Below, in pieces: positions 16,680 to 25,009 of a stretch of DNA of 37,775 bases. The stretch spans positions 1-37,775 of the forward strand of contig CAYPJU010000064.1 in assembly GCA_964411125.1 (NCBI GenBank). Direction: 5' to 3'. Source of the DNA: JBFIHF01 sp964411125 (GTDB taxonomy: Bacteria > Myxococcota_A > Bradymonadia > Bradymonadales > Bradymonadaceae). The stretch's first letter is position 1, and the number at the start of each line of letters is the position of its first letter. The position numbers were made by a program, and so were the translations under genes. Under the pieces are notes generated by a model, which was given only the letters and a program-made list of their open reading frames with translations, did no database searches and was not told where the DNA came from.

Positions 16680-18932
16680 ATGCTGCACTCCAGATCATCT
16701 GCGCGGCGCTGGGCCACGGTTCTGGTCATCGGGACCACGGTCCTCGTCGGCTGCCGCAAGGACGCCGCCGAGAAAAAAGCCCCACCGAAGCCGATCACGA
16801 GATCCGCCGGAGCGTCTGACTCCGGCGTCGCCCGGGTGAACCAGGAGGCGGACCTCGGCACCCTCCTGATCGAGCCGCAGGTCGTCGAGACCGAACCCGA
16901 CACCCCCGCGCCCCTGCCCGTATTCGCCGACTTCGACCCCGCCGAGCTCGAACTCGATCCGAAACGTCTGTCGAGCTGCAAACAGCTCGACGCACATGTC
17001 GAAAGCGCGCTGATCGAACACCAGGTGAGGCGAAACTTCCCCGAGCTGTTCGGGCAGCCGATCGAAGCGGGGACCGACTGGCGAACGCAACGCGGTTCGA
17101 CGCTCGATGTCGGGACGCGGCTATTCCGCGTGCAGGGCAACGCACTTCACGTCGTCGACACCGCGGCGCAACCGCCGCTCCACATACTCGCCGACTCTCG
17201 AAAGCGAACCACGCGGCCGCTCGTCATGGCGGCGACCGAAGACGGATTCGTGGCGACCGCTGCGCTGCGGCACCAGAAGGGGGTCGACGAGGTCACCTTC
17301 GACGCACCGAGCGGAAACCCTTCCCAGGAGCGCGACGAGGACCCGAGCCTGCGAGCACCCTTCACGGGCTGGAAGTTCTTGCGCGTCGACGGCGAATCGA
17401 CCGAGACGATCGCGGAGACTCGGCTTCGGGGCGAGCCCGTCGGGCTGCATCTGGACGGTGACCACGCGTATCTGCTGCAAAAGTCGTCGTTTCGCGTGAA
17501 GCGCTGGACACTCGACCGCGCCCGGCAGGTCGGCGCCGGCATTCGCGACCCCGCCGCACTGCGAAGTGCGCTCGCCTCCAACATCGACATCGACATCGGT
17601 GCGGATGCTGCGCCTCGAGCGGCTCACGCGGTGAACTTCGAGGACGTCGAAGACGTCCAGTTCGACTGCAAGGACGTCTGGGTGACCCAGACGTCGGGGA
17701 CGGGCGAACACGTTCTCACGGTCGCTCGGATTCACCTCCCCACGGGCAAGCTCGACCCCGTCGGGCTCGTGGTGGGGGAGAACGTTCGAGTCGGCGCACG
17801 CGGGGATCGACTCTACGTCGCGCGCCAGGTCCGAGGCTCGCATACCGTGGAGGTCGCCGAGAAGCCTTACACGGTCGTGGACACGTTCCGGCTCGGCTCG
17901 GCACTTCGTCATCAGAAATCACAGCTCGTCGAAGGGGCCCCCGTCGATCTGCGCGTCGAGGACGAGGCCGGCTGGCTCGTGACGACCCGATGGCCAGATT
18001 CCGAGCGGCTCGCGTACGACTTTCCGCTCGCCGAGAAGAGCGAGCCGACCTTGCACGCCCCGTCGTTCGGACTGCCACGGGTGCTGGGAGAAGTTCCGAC
18101 CGAGGTGCTCGCCGCCGACGGCGTCTTGGACAGCGATGTCGTGGCACGCATCGCGAGCGACAAAGTGATCACGTCGACCCTGCGCGGCCCACAACTACAT
18201 TTTGCGGCTTTCGACCTGACCGGGCGCAAGCTCGGCGAGGTCGCTTCACCGCCCGAGTTCAACATCCTCCGCTGGGACCCCTCCGTGGTCGCTGTGGGGG
18301 ACGGTGTGCTCGCCGCACCGCTCGGCGCACTAGACACCCGCGGCAACGAACGGACGTTCCTCGTCGTTCGCGCCGACCGGGATCTCGCGATGTTCCTGCT
18401 GGAACCGGAGCGGCCCGTCCGTCCCGACACCGCTTTCGTGCGAGGGGAGGAGTTCCTCGCCATCGACGATTCCGGCATCCAATGGCTCGCCCTCGAAAGC
18501 GCGACCCCACTGCGACAACTGCTCTGGCGCGACGTCGTGCGCGCCGAAGGGAGCAACGTGCAGATCATGCCGGCGCAGAGTGATCGCGTCGATCCGAACA
18601 CCGTCGACATGTGGAACATGCCGGGCGGCGCCGGGATGGGAAAACTCGGGATCCTCAAAGGAGGCGGCTCCGAGGAAGGGGGAGGAATGATGGGGGGTGG
18701 AGGCATGATGGGCGGTGGCATGATGGGCGGCATGATGAGCAAGGGGCTCGCCACGCAGCTCGCCCGCGACCGCGCTCGCCAACAGGCCGAGCGAGACGCC
18801 GAGATCTTCGGGCTCGACGACAACGACGACGACGAAAAGGGAGCGGGAACGAACGGAGCGGGTGGCGAAGAGCGCGCTCCGTGGGGCTTCCCGAGCATGG
18901 GTGACATCATGAAGAAAGCCGGAGACCGCTGA
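16680..18932 (+). CDS. Large lipoprotein of unknown function with a Gly-Met-rich segment
   Basis: A 750-aa protein with lipobox LVGC (C25) and an N-terminal Ala/Pro/Glu linker. The body (about 80-640) is strand-rich, with recurring short blocks such as RLFRVQGNALHVVD and HVLTVARIHLPTGKL that suggest a beta-propeller-like fold; I cannot assign a family. Near residues 660-690 comes a run of Gly with paired methionines (MMGGGG, MMGGG, MMGG), then a charged Arg/Glu/Asp helix to the end. The start is uncertain: an in-frame GTG at 16653 would overlap the VWA gene by 10 nt, while the ATG at 16680 begins the signal peptide. No clear ribosome-binding site precedes the latter. The next gene starts after 1 nt. 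Confidence 0.72.
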   Translation: MLHSRSSARRWATVLVIGTTVLVGCRKDAAEKKAPPKPITRSAGASDSGVARVNQEADLGTLLIEPQVVETEPDTPAPLPVFADFDPAELELDPKRLSSCKQLDAHVESALIEHQVRRNFPELFGQPIEAGTDWRTQRGSTLDVGTRLFRVQGNALHVVDTAAQPPLHILADSRKRTTRPLVMAATEDGFVATAALRHQKGVDEVTFDAPSGNPSQERDEDPSLRAPFTGWKFLRVDGESTETIAETRLRGEPVGLHLDGDHAYLLQKSSFRVKRWTLDRARQVGAGIRDPAALRSALASNIDIDIGADAAPRAAHAVNFEDVEDVQFDCKDVWVTQTSGTGEHVLTVARIHLPTGKLDPVGLVVGENVRVGARGDRLYVARQVRGSHTVEVAEKPYTVVDTFRLGSALRHQKSQLVEGAPVDLRVEDEAGWLVTTRWPDSERLAYDFPLAEKSEPTLHAPSFGLPRVLGEVPTEVLAADGVLDSDVVARIASDKVITSTLRGPQLHFAAFDLTGRKLGEVASPPEFNILRWDPSVVAVGDGVLAAPLGALDTRGNERTFLVVRADRDLAMFLLEPERPVRPDTAFVRGEEFLAIDDSGIQWLALESATPLRQLLWRDVVRAEGSNVQIMPAQSDRVDPNTVDMWNMPGGAGMGKLGILKGGGSEEGGGMMGGGGMMGGGMMGGMMSKGLATQLARDRARQQAERDAEIFGLDDNDDDEKGAGTNGAGGEERAPWGFPSMGDIMKKAGDR

Positions 18933-18933
18933 C

Positions 18934-19338
18934 ATGCCGCAGGACGTCGACTGGTCGAACGTTCGCGCTCCCGAGCCCGAGCCGGAGCCGAAGAAGTCTT
19001 CCGCCGTCTGGGGAATCCTCGGGATGGTCGTCTTCCTCGTCGTCTTCGCCATCGTAGGCGGCGGGTTTCTCACGATGAATCTGCTCGGCAAACGCATCAA
19101 GCAGCGGGCGATCGACGTGTGCGATACCAACACGAACTGTGTCCTCGACGTCCGGCAGAATCACGACGGCTGCTTCGCCGACCACGTCGTGATCGCTCCC
19201 CCTGCGGGGGTGGAGGACTTCCAGACCGGTGACGACTCCGATCACTATGGCGTCGCGACCGCGGACTGGCCCGCGTACCGAACCTGCGTCGGGCTCGACC
19301 GTCCGCGAACGCTTCAGGACGAAGAACGCGTCGAATGA
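18934..19338 (+). CDS. Small single-span membrane protein
   Basis: A 134-aa protein with a short Pro/Glu-rich N-terminus (PEPEPEPKK), one strong membrane span at about 25-47 (WGILGMVVFLVVFAIVGGGF), and a small C-terminal domain with four cysteines (DVCDTNTNC, DGC, TC). The ATG is 1 nt after the TGA of the Gly-Met lipoprotein gene, so the two are co-translated. By the positive-inside rule the Lys-rich side near KRIKQR is ambiguous. I recognise no family. Its position suggests a membrane anchor or partner for the two upstream lipoproteins. Confidence 0.7.
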   Translation: MPQDVDWSNVRAPEPEPEPKKSSAVWGILGMVVFLVVFAIVGGGFLTMNLLGKRIKQRAIDVCDTNTNCVLDVRQNHDGCFADHVVIAPPAGVEDFQTGDDSDHYGVATADWPAYRTCVGLDRPRTLQDEERVE

Positions 19339-19495
19339 CCTGACGACTCGCTCTCCGCGCGATCCGTCACACCGCCTTTCCAACCCATAGTGCTCGCCCC
19401 CCGGGCCCTTCCTGCCGAGGACGTTCCCGCTGGCAAAGCGTCGCGATGTCTCGTAGCGTGAAAAGTACCAAAATCATTTCGAGAGAGAGAGGACG

Positions 19496-21949
19496 ATGAG
19501 GATTCGAACGAGAGCCCTCGCGGCTTGTTGTGTGGTTGCCATCGCGGCATGCGGCGACAAGACGGGCGAGAAAAACAACGGAGGTGGTGACGCCGGGAAC
19601 AACGGGGTCACCAACAACGGTGCGGGCGATGCCGGCAACAACGGCGGCGCCGATGGCGGAAACAACGGGACGTCGAACAACGGCGTGTCCAACAACGGGG
19701 TGTCCAACAACGGCCAGCCGGACATGGGGGACACCCCCGACATGACTGACCCGCCCGACACGTCGACCCCAGACATGGGGACCGACACGGGGGGCGACGT
19801 CGACATGGGGACCGACATGGGCGCGGAGCTCGAAGGCGACGACGCCGGCGAGTGCTCGGACGGCGTCGACAACGACGGCGACGGGGCCACCGACTGTGCG
19901 GACAGCGACTGTGACGGAAACGTCGATTGCCCGACGTGCCAGGCCGACGAAGTCCTCTGCGGAAACGTCTGCATCAACCCCGACAACGACGCGACTTACT
20001 GCGGCGCCACCGGCGATTGCACCGGCGCGAACGCCGGCGAGACGTGCATGAACGGGGACGTCTGCACCGGCGGAACGTGCCAGGCCGACTGCCAGGCGAA
20101 CGAGCTCCTCTGTAACGGCGTCTGCGAAGATCCCGCCACGAGCCTCGTCGCATGCGGCGCGACCGGCGACTGCACGGGGGCCAACGCTGGAGAGACCTGT
20201 GGCGCCAACGAGGTCTGCGACGGCACCGGCTGCGTCTGCGACCAGGGATTCGTCGACTGCAACGGGACGTGCATCGACCCGTTGACCGACGCGACCTACT
20301 GCGGCGCCACCGCCGGGTGCGCCACCGCGGTCGCTTGCGGAGCGGACGAGGTCTGCAACGCGGGCGCCTGCGAATGCGCTCCGGGCCTCGTCGAATGCGA
20401 CGGCGCGTGCATCGACCCGGCGACCGACCTCGCCTACTGCGGCGCCTCGGCCGACTGCCAGGGAGCGAACAGCGGCACCGCCTGCGTCGCCGACCAGACC
20501 TGCAACGCCGGCGTATGCGAGTGCACCGCCGGTCTCGTCGAGTGCAACGGCGTGTGCGTCGACCCGCTCACGAACCGCAACTTCTGCGGAGCCTCCGACG
20601 ATTGCGTGGCGGCGAACGCCGGCGAATCCTGCCAGGGACAGCAGGTCTGTGACCAGGGCACGTGCTCGAACACGTGCACCGTCGGGATCGCCTGCGACGG
20701 GGGCTGCATCGACCCGATGACCGACCTCGACAACTGCGGCGCGTCCGGAAACTGTATCGGCCAGAACGACGGCGACGTCTGCACCGGCGGCGAGCTCTGC
20801 AACGCCGGCGTCTGCGAATGCCCGCAGGGGCAGATTCGCTGCGGAAACCAGTGCGTCGACCCCCTCACCGACACCGACTTCTGCGGCGCCTCCGGTGACT
20901 GCCAGGCACCCAACGCCGGCGAAGCGTGCGCCGCCGACCAGACCTGTAACGCAGGCGCCTGCGAGTGTCCGCAGGGAGAAGTCTTCTGCAACGGGATCTG
21001 CGTCGACCCGATGACCGACAACGACTTCTGCGGCGCGATGCTCGACTGCGTCGACGTCAACGCGGGGCAGACCTGCGGCGGCGGACAGACTTGCAACGCC
21101 GGCTCCTGCGAATGCGAGGTCGGCGAGGTCTTCTGCAGCAACACCTGCATCGACCCGCTCGCCGACGAGAACTTCTGCGGCGCCGTCGGCGACTGCCAGG
21201 ACCTCAACTCCGGCGCGACCTGCGTCGACACCCAGACCTGCGAGGCCGGCGTGTGCGAATGCCCCCAGGGCCTGGTCCTCTGCAATGGCGAGTGCATCGA
21301 CCCGCAGGCCGACTCCGACTACTGCGGCGCCACGGCCGACTGCATGGGGCTCAACGCCGGCATCACCTGCCCGGGAGCCTCGACCTGCGTCGCCGGGATG
21401 TGCGAATGCAACGGGGTCAACCAGATCATCTGCGGAACCGAATGCGTGAACCCGCGCGGCAACGAGACGTACTGCGGTGCCACGGGTGACTGCATGGGCC
21501 AGAACGCCGGCACGACCTGTAACGCCGACGAGGTCTGCGACAACGGGGTCTGCGAGACGTGCCCCGTCGACACCGTCCTGTGCGACGGCAACTGCATCGA
21601 CCCGCTCAGCGACCCCGACTACTGCGGCGCGACGGGAACGTGCGCCGGGGGTGACGAAGGCGACGTGTGCGACGCCAACGAAACCTGCACGGCGGGCGCC
21701 TGCCTCCTCTCCGACGGAGAGATCGGCTGCGCCGACGACGCCGAGTGCTCGTCGGGCATCTGCTGGGATTTCGCCGACTACGACGCCCTGTGCGCCGGCA
21801 CGATCTGCTCGACCGCCTGCGCGGGCGACCAGGACTGCATCGACGACGCCACCGACCTCGGAGCGTCGACGCCCTCCTCGGCCACCTGCGGAACCGACGG
21901 ACGATGCAACTTCGTGGGAACCGGCCTCGGAGCCTTCCTCTGCCAGTGA
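19496..21949 (+). CDS. Lipoprotein with 12 tandem Cys-rich repeats
   Basis: An 817-aa lipoprotein with lipobox IAAC (C19) and a long Asn/Gly/Asp tether (NNG, GNNG, SNNGV units, then Asp/Thr-rich PDMG motifs) to about residue 115. A DGVDNDGDGATDCADSDC calcium-type motif follows. About 12 repeats of roughly 46 residues then run to about 715, with consensus C-xxG-xxxC-NGxCIDP-xTDxxYCGAxxDC-xxxNAGxxC-xxxxxC-xxGxCEC. The repeats resemble the CIDPxTDxxxCGxC Cys-rich domains frequent in myxobacteria. A different Cys-rich tail ends in AFLCQ. A GAGAGG-type ribosome-binding site precedes the ATG. It has its own terminator. A structural or adhesive role is likely; no catalytic motif is seen. Confidence 0.88.
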   Translation: MRIRTRALAACCVVAIAACGDKTGEKNNGGGDAGNNGVTNNGAGDAGNNGGADGGNNGTSNNGVSNNGVSNNGQPDMGDTPDMTDPPDTSTPDMGTDTGGDVDMGTDMGAELEGDDAGECSDGVDNDGDGATDCADSDCDGNVDCPTCQADEVLCGNVCINPDNDATYCGATGDCTGANAGETCMNGDVCTGGTCQADCQANELLCNGVCEDPATSLVACGATGDCTGANAGETCGANEVCDGTGCVCDQGFVDCNGTCIDPLTDATYCGATAGCATAVACGADEVCNAGACECAPGLVECDGACIDPATDLAYCGASADCQGANSGTACVADQTCNAGVCECTAGLVECNGVCVDPLTNRNFCGASDDCVAANAGESCQGQQVCDQGTCSNTCTVGIACDGGCIDPMTDLDNCGASGNCIGQNDGDVCTGGELCNAGVCECPQGQIRCGNQCVDPLTDTDFCGASGDCQAPNAGEACAADQTCNAGACECPQGEVFCNGICVDPMTDNDFCGAMLDCVDVNAGQTCGGGQTCNAGSCECEVGEVFCSNTCIDPLADENFCGAVGDCQDLNSGATCVDTQTCEAGVCECPQGLVLCNGECIDPQADSDYCGATADCMGLNAGITCPGASTCVAGMCECNGVNQIICGTECVNPRGNETYCGATGDCMGQNAGTTCNADEVCDNGVCETCPVDTVLCDGNCIDPLSDPDYCGATGTCAGGDEGDVCDANETCTAGACLLSDGEIGCADDAECSSGICWDFADYDALCAGTICSTACAGDQDCIDDATDLGASTPSSATCGTDGRCNFVGTGLGAFLCQ

Positions 21950-21969
21950 CCTGACCCGTGCTCGACCCG

Positions 21970-21999
21970 GCCGGCCCTTCGCGGGGCCGGCTTTTTTTT
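21970..21999 (+). terminator. Rho-independent terminator after the 12-repeat lipoprotein gene
   Basis: GCCGGCCC (21970-21977) pairs perfectly with GGGCCGGC (21984-21991) around a 6-nt TTCGCG loop and is followed directly by T8. It lies about 20 nt after the stop codon. Confidence 0.93.
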
Positions 22000-22135
22000 C
22001 TCCCGTACGAGCGCCGTCCGCCTCGCCAAACGACCGCGACCCCACCAACTGAGCCAAAATCTTGATTGTGGCGCGGGATCGAAGATCGTAGATAGGAAGT
22101 ACACAACCGCACTGACAGCATAGATAAGGTCAACG

Positions 22136-23488
22136 ATGGGTCGGAACCTCGAATCCAACGAAATCCTCCCCATGGCGCTCAGCGTCGTGGTTCCCGGTCT
22201 GGGGCACCTCCTGACGGGACGCGCCCTCCTCGGACTGCTCTTCCTCGCGTCCGCGGGGGTCTGCGTCTTCCTGGGCCTGGATAACAAGGCGTTCTTCGGG
22301 GGATACGTCGTGGTCGGGATCGTCGCCGCGATCTCTCTGTACCTGTCGATCACGGGGGGTGAGGTCGAAGACGAAGAACTGCCGGCCCCTCCACCGCGAC
22401 CGCGCAGCAAGCCCGCGAACGCCGCTCAGGCCGCCGACACCGGACCTCACGACCAGCTCGCAGAACCCTCGGAGGAAGCGGCAGCACCGGCCGTGGACGT
22501 GAAGCCTTCGGTCGATATCGAGACCACGAAACCGATGAGCGAGCCCGCGAAGGAAGCGCTCAAGGAGGCGAGCGCCGCGTCGGAGGCCGAGGAAGAACCG
22601 CCCCCTGCCCTCGACCCCCCGGCGGCGGCCGACTTCTCCGGTGAAGACTACCCGATCGATCTCGACCCCGAAGACCGGCAGCTCTACCGCCTCTCGAACG
22701 CGATGACCTTCGCCGAGCAGTGGCACGAAGATCACGGGCAGTGGGAGAACCTCGAGGCCGACGTCGCCGACGACGCCCCCGAACTCCTCAAGCGAATCAT
22801 CGCCGAGACCGGCGCAGTCCGCTTCCCCGCTCGCTGGAGCTGGGGCTGGCCTTTCGACGCCTCCGATACCGTCGTCCTGTTCGACCGCGTCGCCATCTCG
22901 GGCACGGGCTACGTCTTCGGCCGAATCGAGTCGCGCGACATCGACCTTCTGTGGCGCCCCGACGGCTCCATCGCCCTGCGCGACGCCTCCGGCAAGGAGA
23001 CCGACCACGCCGAGGACCTCGACGCGTTCGTCGACGAGCTCGTCCAGGGCTTCCGCGTCGCGCGTGACTGCATCTCGACTTCCGCCATGATGGGGAACGA
23101 GGACCTCGTCGTCCTCCCCGAGTCCGAACGTGAGCTGAAGCCCGAAGACTCTCAGGCCGGCTTCCCGTCGTTCTGGTTCGGTGCCCGCGGCCCCGGCATG
23201 GACGACGTGGGGTTCTCGTTCGAAGCCCCGCTCATCCGGCACTCGCGAGGCAGCCGCGTCGTCGAACCTGCCGACATCGCGACGATCGTCGCGTTCCTGG
23301 AATGGCTCGACAGCGATCCCGAATCGACCGAAGGCGCCCTCGCTATCGCGAACGACGCAGACCACGCCCGGCCCGTCGGCGTCGTCGTGCGAGACGGGAA
23401 CCCCGTCGTCGCGTGGTGGGGTGAGTCGCCGCCCGAAGAGGTCGACGCCTTCCTCGACCACCTGCGCGGACTCACGTACTGGGGCTGA
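22136..23488 (+). CDS. Membrane protein with N-terminal spans and a large soluble C-terminal domain
   Basis: A 450-aa protein. The first about 75 residues form two or three membrane spans (MALSVVVPGLGHLLTGR, ALLGLLFLASAGVCVFLGL, GYVVVGIVAAISLYLSI); the PGLGHLLTG turn is typical of small TM2-like membrane modules. A Pro/Glu/Ala-rich linker (about 80-165) leads to a roughly 280-aa soluble domain with many Trp and acidic residues (WSWGWPFDASDTVVLF) and no motif I recognise. AAGG lies a few bases before the ATG. The 3' end overlaps the PaaI-like gene on the other strand by 17 bp. Its function is unknown. Confidence 0.75.
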   Translation: MGRNLESNEILPMALSVVVPGLGHLLTGRALLGLLFLASAGVCVFLGLDNKAFFGGYVVVGIVAAISLYLSITGGEVEDEELPAPPPRPRSKPANAAQAADTGPHDQLAEPSEEAAAPAVDVKPSVDIETTKPMSEPAKEALKEASAASEAEEEPPPALDPPAAADFSGEDYPIDLDPEDRQLYRLSNAMTFAEQWHEDHGQWENLEADVADDAPELLKRIIAETGAVRFPARWSWGWPFDASDTVVLFDRVAISGTGYVFGRIESRDIDLLWRPDGSIALRDASGKETDHAEDLDAFVDELVQGFRVARDCISTSAMMGNEDLVVLPESERELKPEDSQAGFPSFWFGARGPGMDDVGFSFEAPLIRHSRGSRVVEPADIATIVAFLEWLDSDPESTEGALAIANDADHARPVGVVVRDGNPVVAWWGESPPEEVDAFLDHLRGLTYWG

Positions 23489-23969
23489 AGTCCAGCAACC
23501 CCCGGAACTGCTCCTCCGACATCGCGACGAAGATCCCCGTCGCGGTCGTGTAGTCCGTCCCCTCGGCATCGAAGATGCGGCCGCGGGTGAACACCTTTCT
23601 CCCTTCCACGCGTTCCACCCACGCCTCGACCGAGTAGACGGCGCCGAGCGGCAGCAACTTCCGGAACGTCGTCTGCAGCTCCACCGCCACGACAGCGTGG
23701 CCGGCGATCCAGGCCGAGCTTCCGAGCGCTTCGTCGAGCACCGCCGCCATGCTGCCGCCGTGCGCGTGGCCCGGCGGCCCCTGCGCGCCGGGGCCCCACC
23801 AGACGCGGCCCACCAGCGCGCCGTCCCTCAGTCGGCGGTACCATCGCAGCCGCATGATCGTGTCGTCGCCATGAGGACCCGCCAAAAACGACCGCCCCAA
23901 CTGCAAGTGAACCAGCTCGTCGTCCACCGTTTCGTGCCCTTCGCCTACTTCGAGATCGACTTCGTGCAT
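23472..23969 (-). CDS. PaaI/THEM4-like hotdog thioesterase
   Basis: A 165-aa single-hotdog protein, probably a cytoplasmic acyl-CoA thioesterase. The family signature GHAHGGSMAAVLDEALG is followed by the central strand VAVELQTTFRKLLPLG and by VEAWVERVEGRKVFTRGRI, in the usual order. GGAGGAG precedes the ATG. It is divergent from tesB across about 105 bp, so two thioesterases of different architecture share one control region. The acyl substrate cannot be inferred. Confidence 0.87.
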   Translation of the reverse strand: MHEVDLEVGEGHETVDDELVHLQLGRSFLAGPHGDDTIMRLRWYRRLRDGALVGRVWWGPGAQGPPGHAHGGSMAAVLDEALGSSAWIAGHAVVAVELQTTFRKLLPLGAVYSVEAWVERVEGRKVFTRGRIFDAEGTDYTTATGIFVAMSEEQFRGLLDFSPST

Positions 23970-24074
23970 ACTCTCCTCCAGGACGCCGGTGAATCAGTCC
24001 GACCGGCCGGGCATCGTAGTCCTTTCGTCGGCGATCGTGAGCCGTTTTCCAAGCCCCAATCGTAGAGCCACCCC

Positions 24075-24935
24075 ATGTCGTCCGTCCTCCCCCGCCTCGT
24101 AGAGCTCCTCTCGCTCGAACAGATCGAACAGAACCTCTTCCGCGGCCAGAGCCAGGACCTCGGCTGGGGCACCGTCTTCGGCGGCCAGGTCCTCGGCCAG
24201 GCCCTCTCCGCCGCCGTCCAGACCGTGCCGAGCGAGCGGCAGCCCCACTCGATCCACGGCTACTTCTTGCGCCCGGGCGCCGTCGACAAACCGATCGTCT
24301 ACGACGTCGACCGAATCCGCGATGGCTCGAGCTTCACCACCCGGCGCGTCGTGGCGATCCAGAAAGGGCGCCCCATCTTCAGCATGTCCGCGTCGTTCCA
24401 GATCGTCGAACCCGGCTTCGACCACCAGGCCGACGCGGAAGAACAGCCCGGCCCCGAAGGCATCCTCTCCGAAGAGGAGCTCATTCGCAGGTTCGCCGAC
24501 AAGATCCCCGAAGCCGTCCGCGACCGCTGGCTCGAGCGCGAGTTCCCGATCGAGGTCCGGCCCGTCGCCCCGATGAATCCGCTGCAGCCCGAAGCTCGCG
24601 AGCCACGCCGAGCCGTCTGGGTCCGCGCCGCCGGCGAGCTCCCCGACGACGTCGCCCTGCATCGCTACCTGATGGCGTACGCGTCCGATTTCAGCTTCAT
24701 CTCGACCGCCCTCCTCCCCCACGGTGTCTCGTGGCTGTCGCCCGGCATGCAGGTCGCCAGCATCGACCACGCGATGTGGTTTCACCGCCCGTTCCGGATC
24801 GACGACTGGCTCCTCTACACGATGGATAGCCCCTCGGCGTCCGGAGCCCGCGGGCTCGTGCGCGGCCAGGTCTTCCAAGACGGCCGGCTCGTGGCGAGCG
24901 TCGCGCAGGAAGGCCTGATCCGAAAGCGTAGCTGA
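24075..24935 (+). CDS. tesB: Acyl-CoA thioesterase II (TesB)
   Basis: A 286-aa double-hotdog enzyme that hydrolyses acyl-CoA to free acid and CoA in the cytoplasm. The length matches E. coli TesB. The N-terminal signature LFRGQSQDLGWGTVFGGQVLGQAL and GYFLRPG are present. The catalytic triad aligns with the known D204/T228/Q278 as D205 (YASDFSFI), S229 (VASIDHAMWFH) and Q278 (AQEGLIR), so Ser stands at the Thr position. The ATG opens the conserved N-terminus. It is divergent from the PaaI-like gene and 74 bp upstream of the large kinase gene. Confidence 0.94.
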   Translation: MSSVLPRLVELLSLEQIEQNLFRGQSQDLGWGTVFGGQVLGQALSAAVQTVPSERQPHSIHGYFLRPGAVDKPIVYDVDRIRDGSSFTTRRVVAIQKGRPIFSMSASFQIVEPGFDHQADAEEQPGPEGILSEEELIRRFADKIPEAVRDRWLEREFPIEVRPVAPMNPLQPEAREPRRAVWVRAAGELPDDVALHRYLMAYASDFSFISTALLPHGVSWLSPGMQVASIDHAMWFHRPFRIDDWLLYTMDSPSASGARGLVRGQVFQDGRLVASVAQEGLIRKRS

Positions 24936-25009
24936 CGCCGGGCCCTGTCGCTTGCGAGACGCACGAGCGCTCATCGCCAACCCGCCTCGCCCGTCGTACA
25001 CTCGCGGCG

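Noticed and set aside
15103..16698. A 531-aa open frame opposite the VWA lipoprotein gene
   Set aside because: The Val/Gly/Arg-rich composition and absence of any motif contrast with the clear VWA and calcium repeats on the plus strand.
19367..22057. An 896-aa open frame on the minus strand opposite the 12-repeat lipoprotein
   Set aside because: It is the low-complexity shadow of the Cys-rich repeats and runs through the terminator at 21970-21999.
22066..22094. TTGTGG-17-TAGATA as a promoter for the 22136 gene
   Set aside because: Spacing is right, but both boxes match the sigma70 consensus at only about half the positions.
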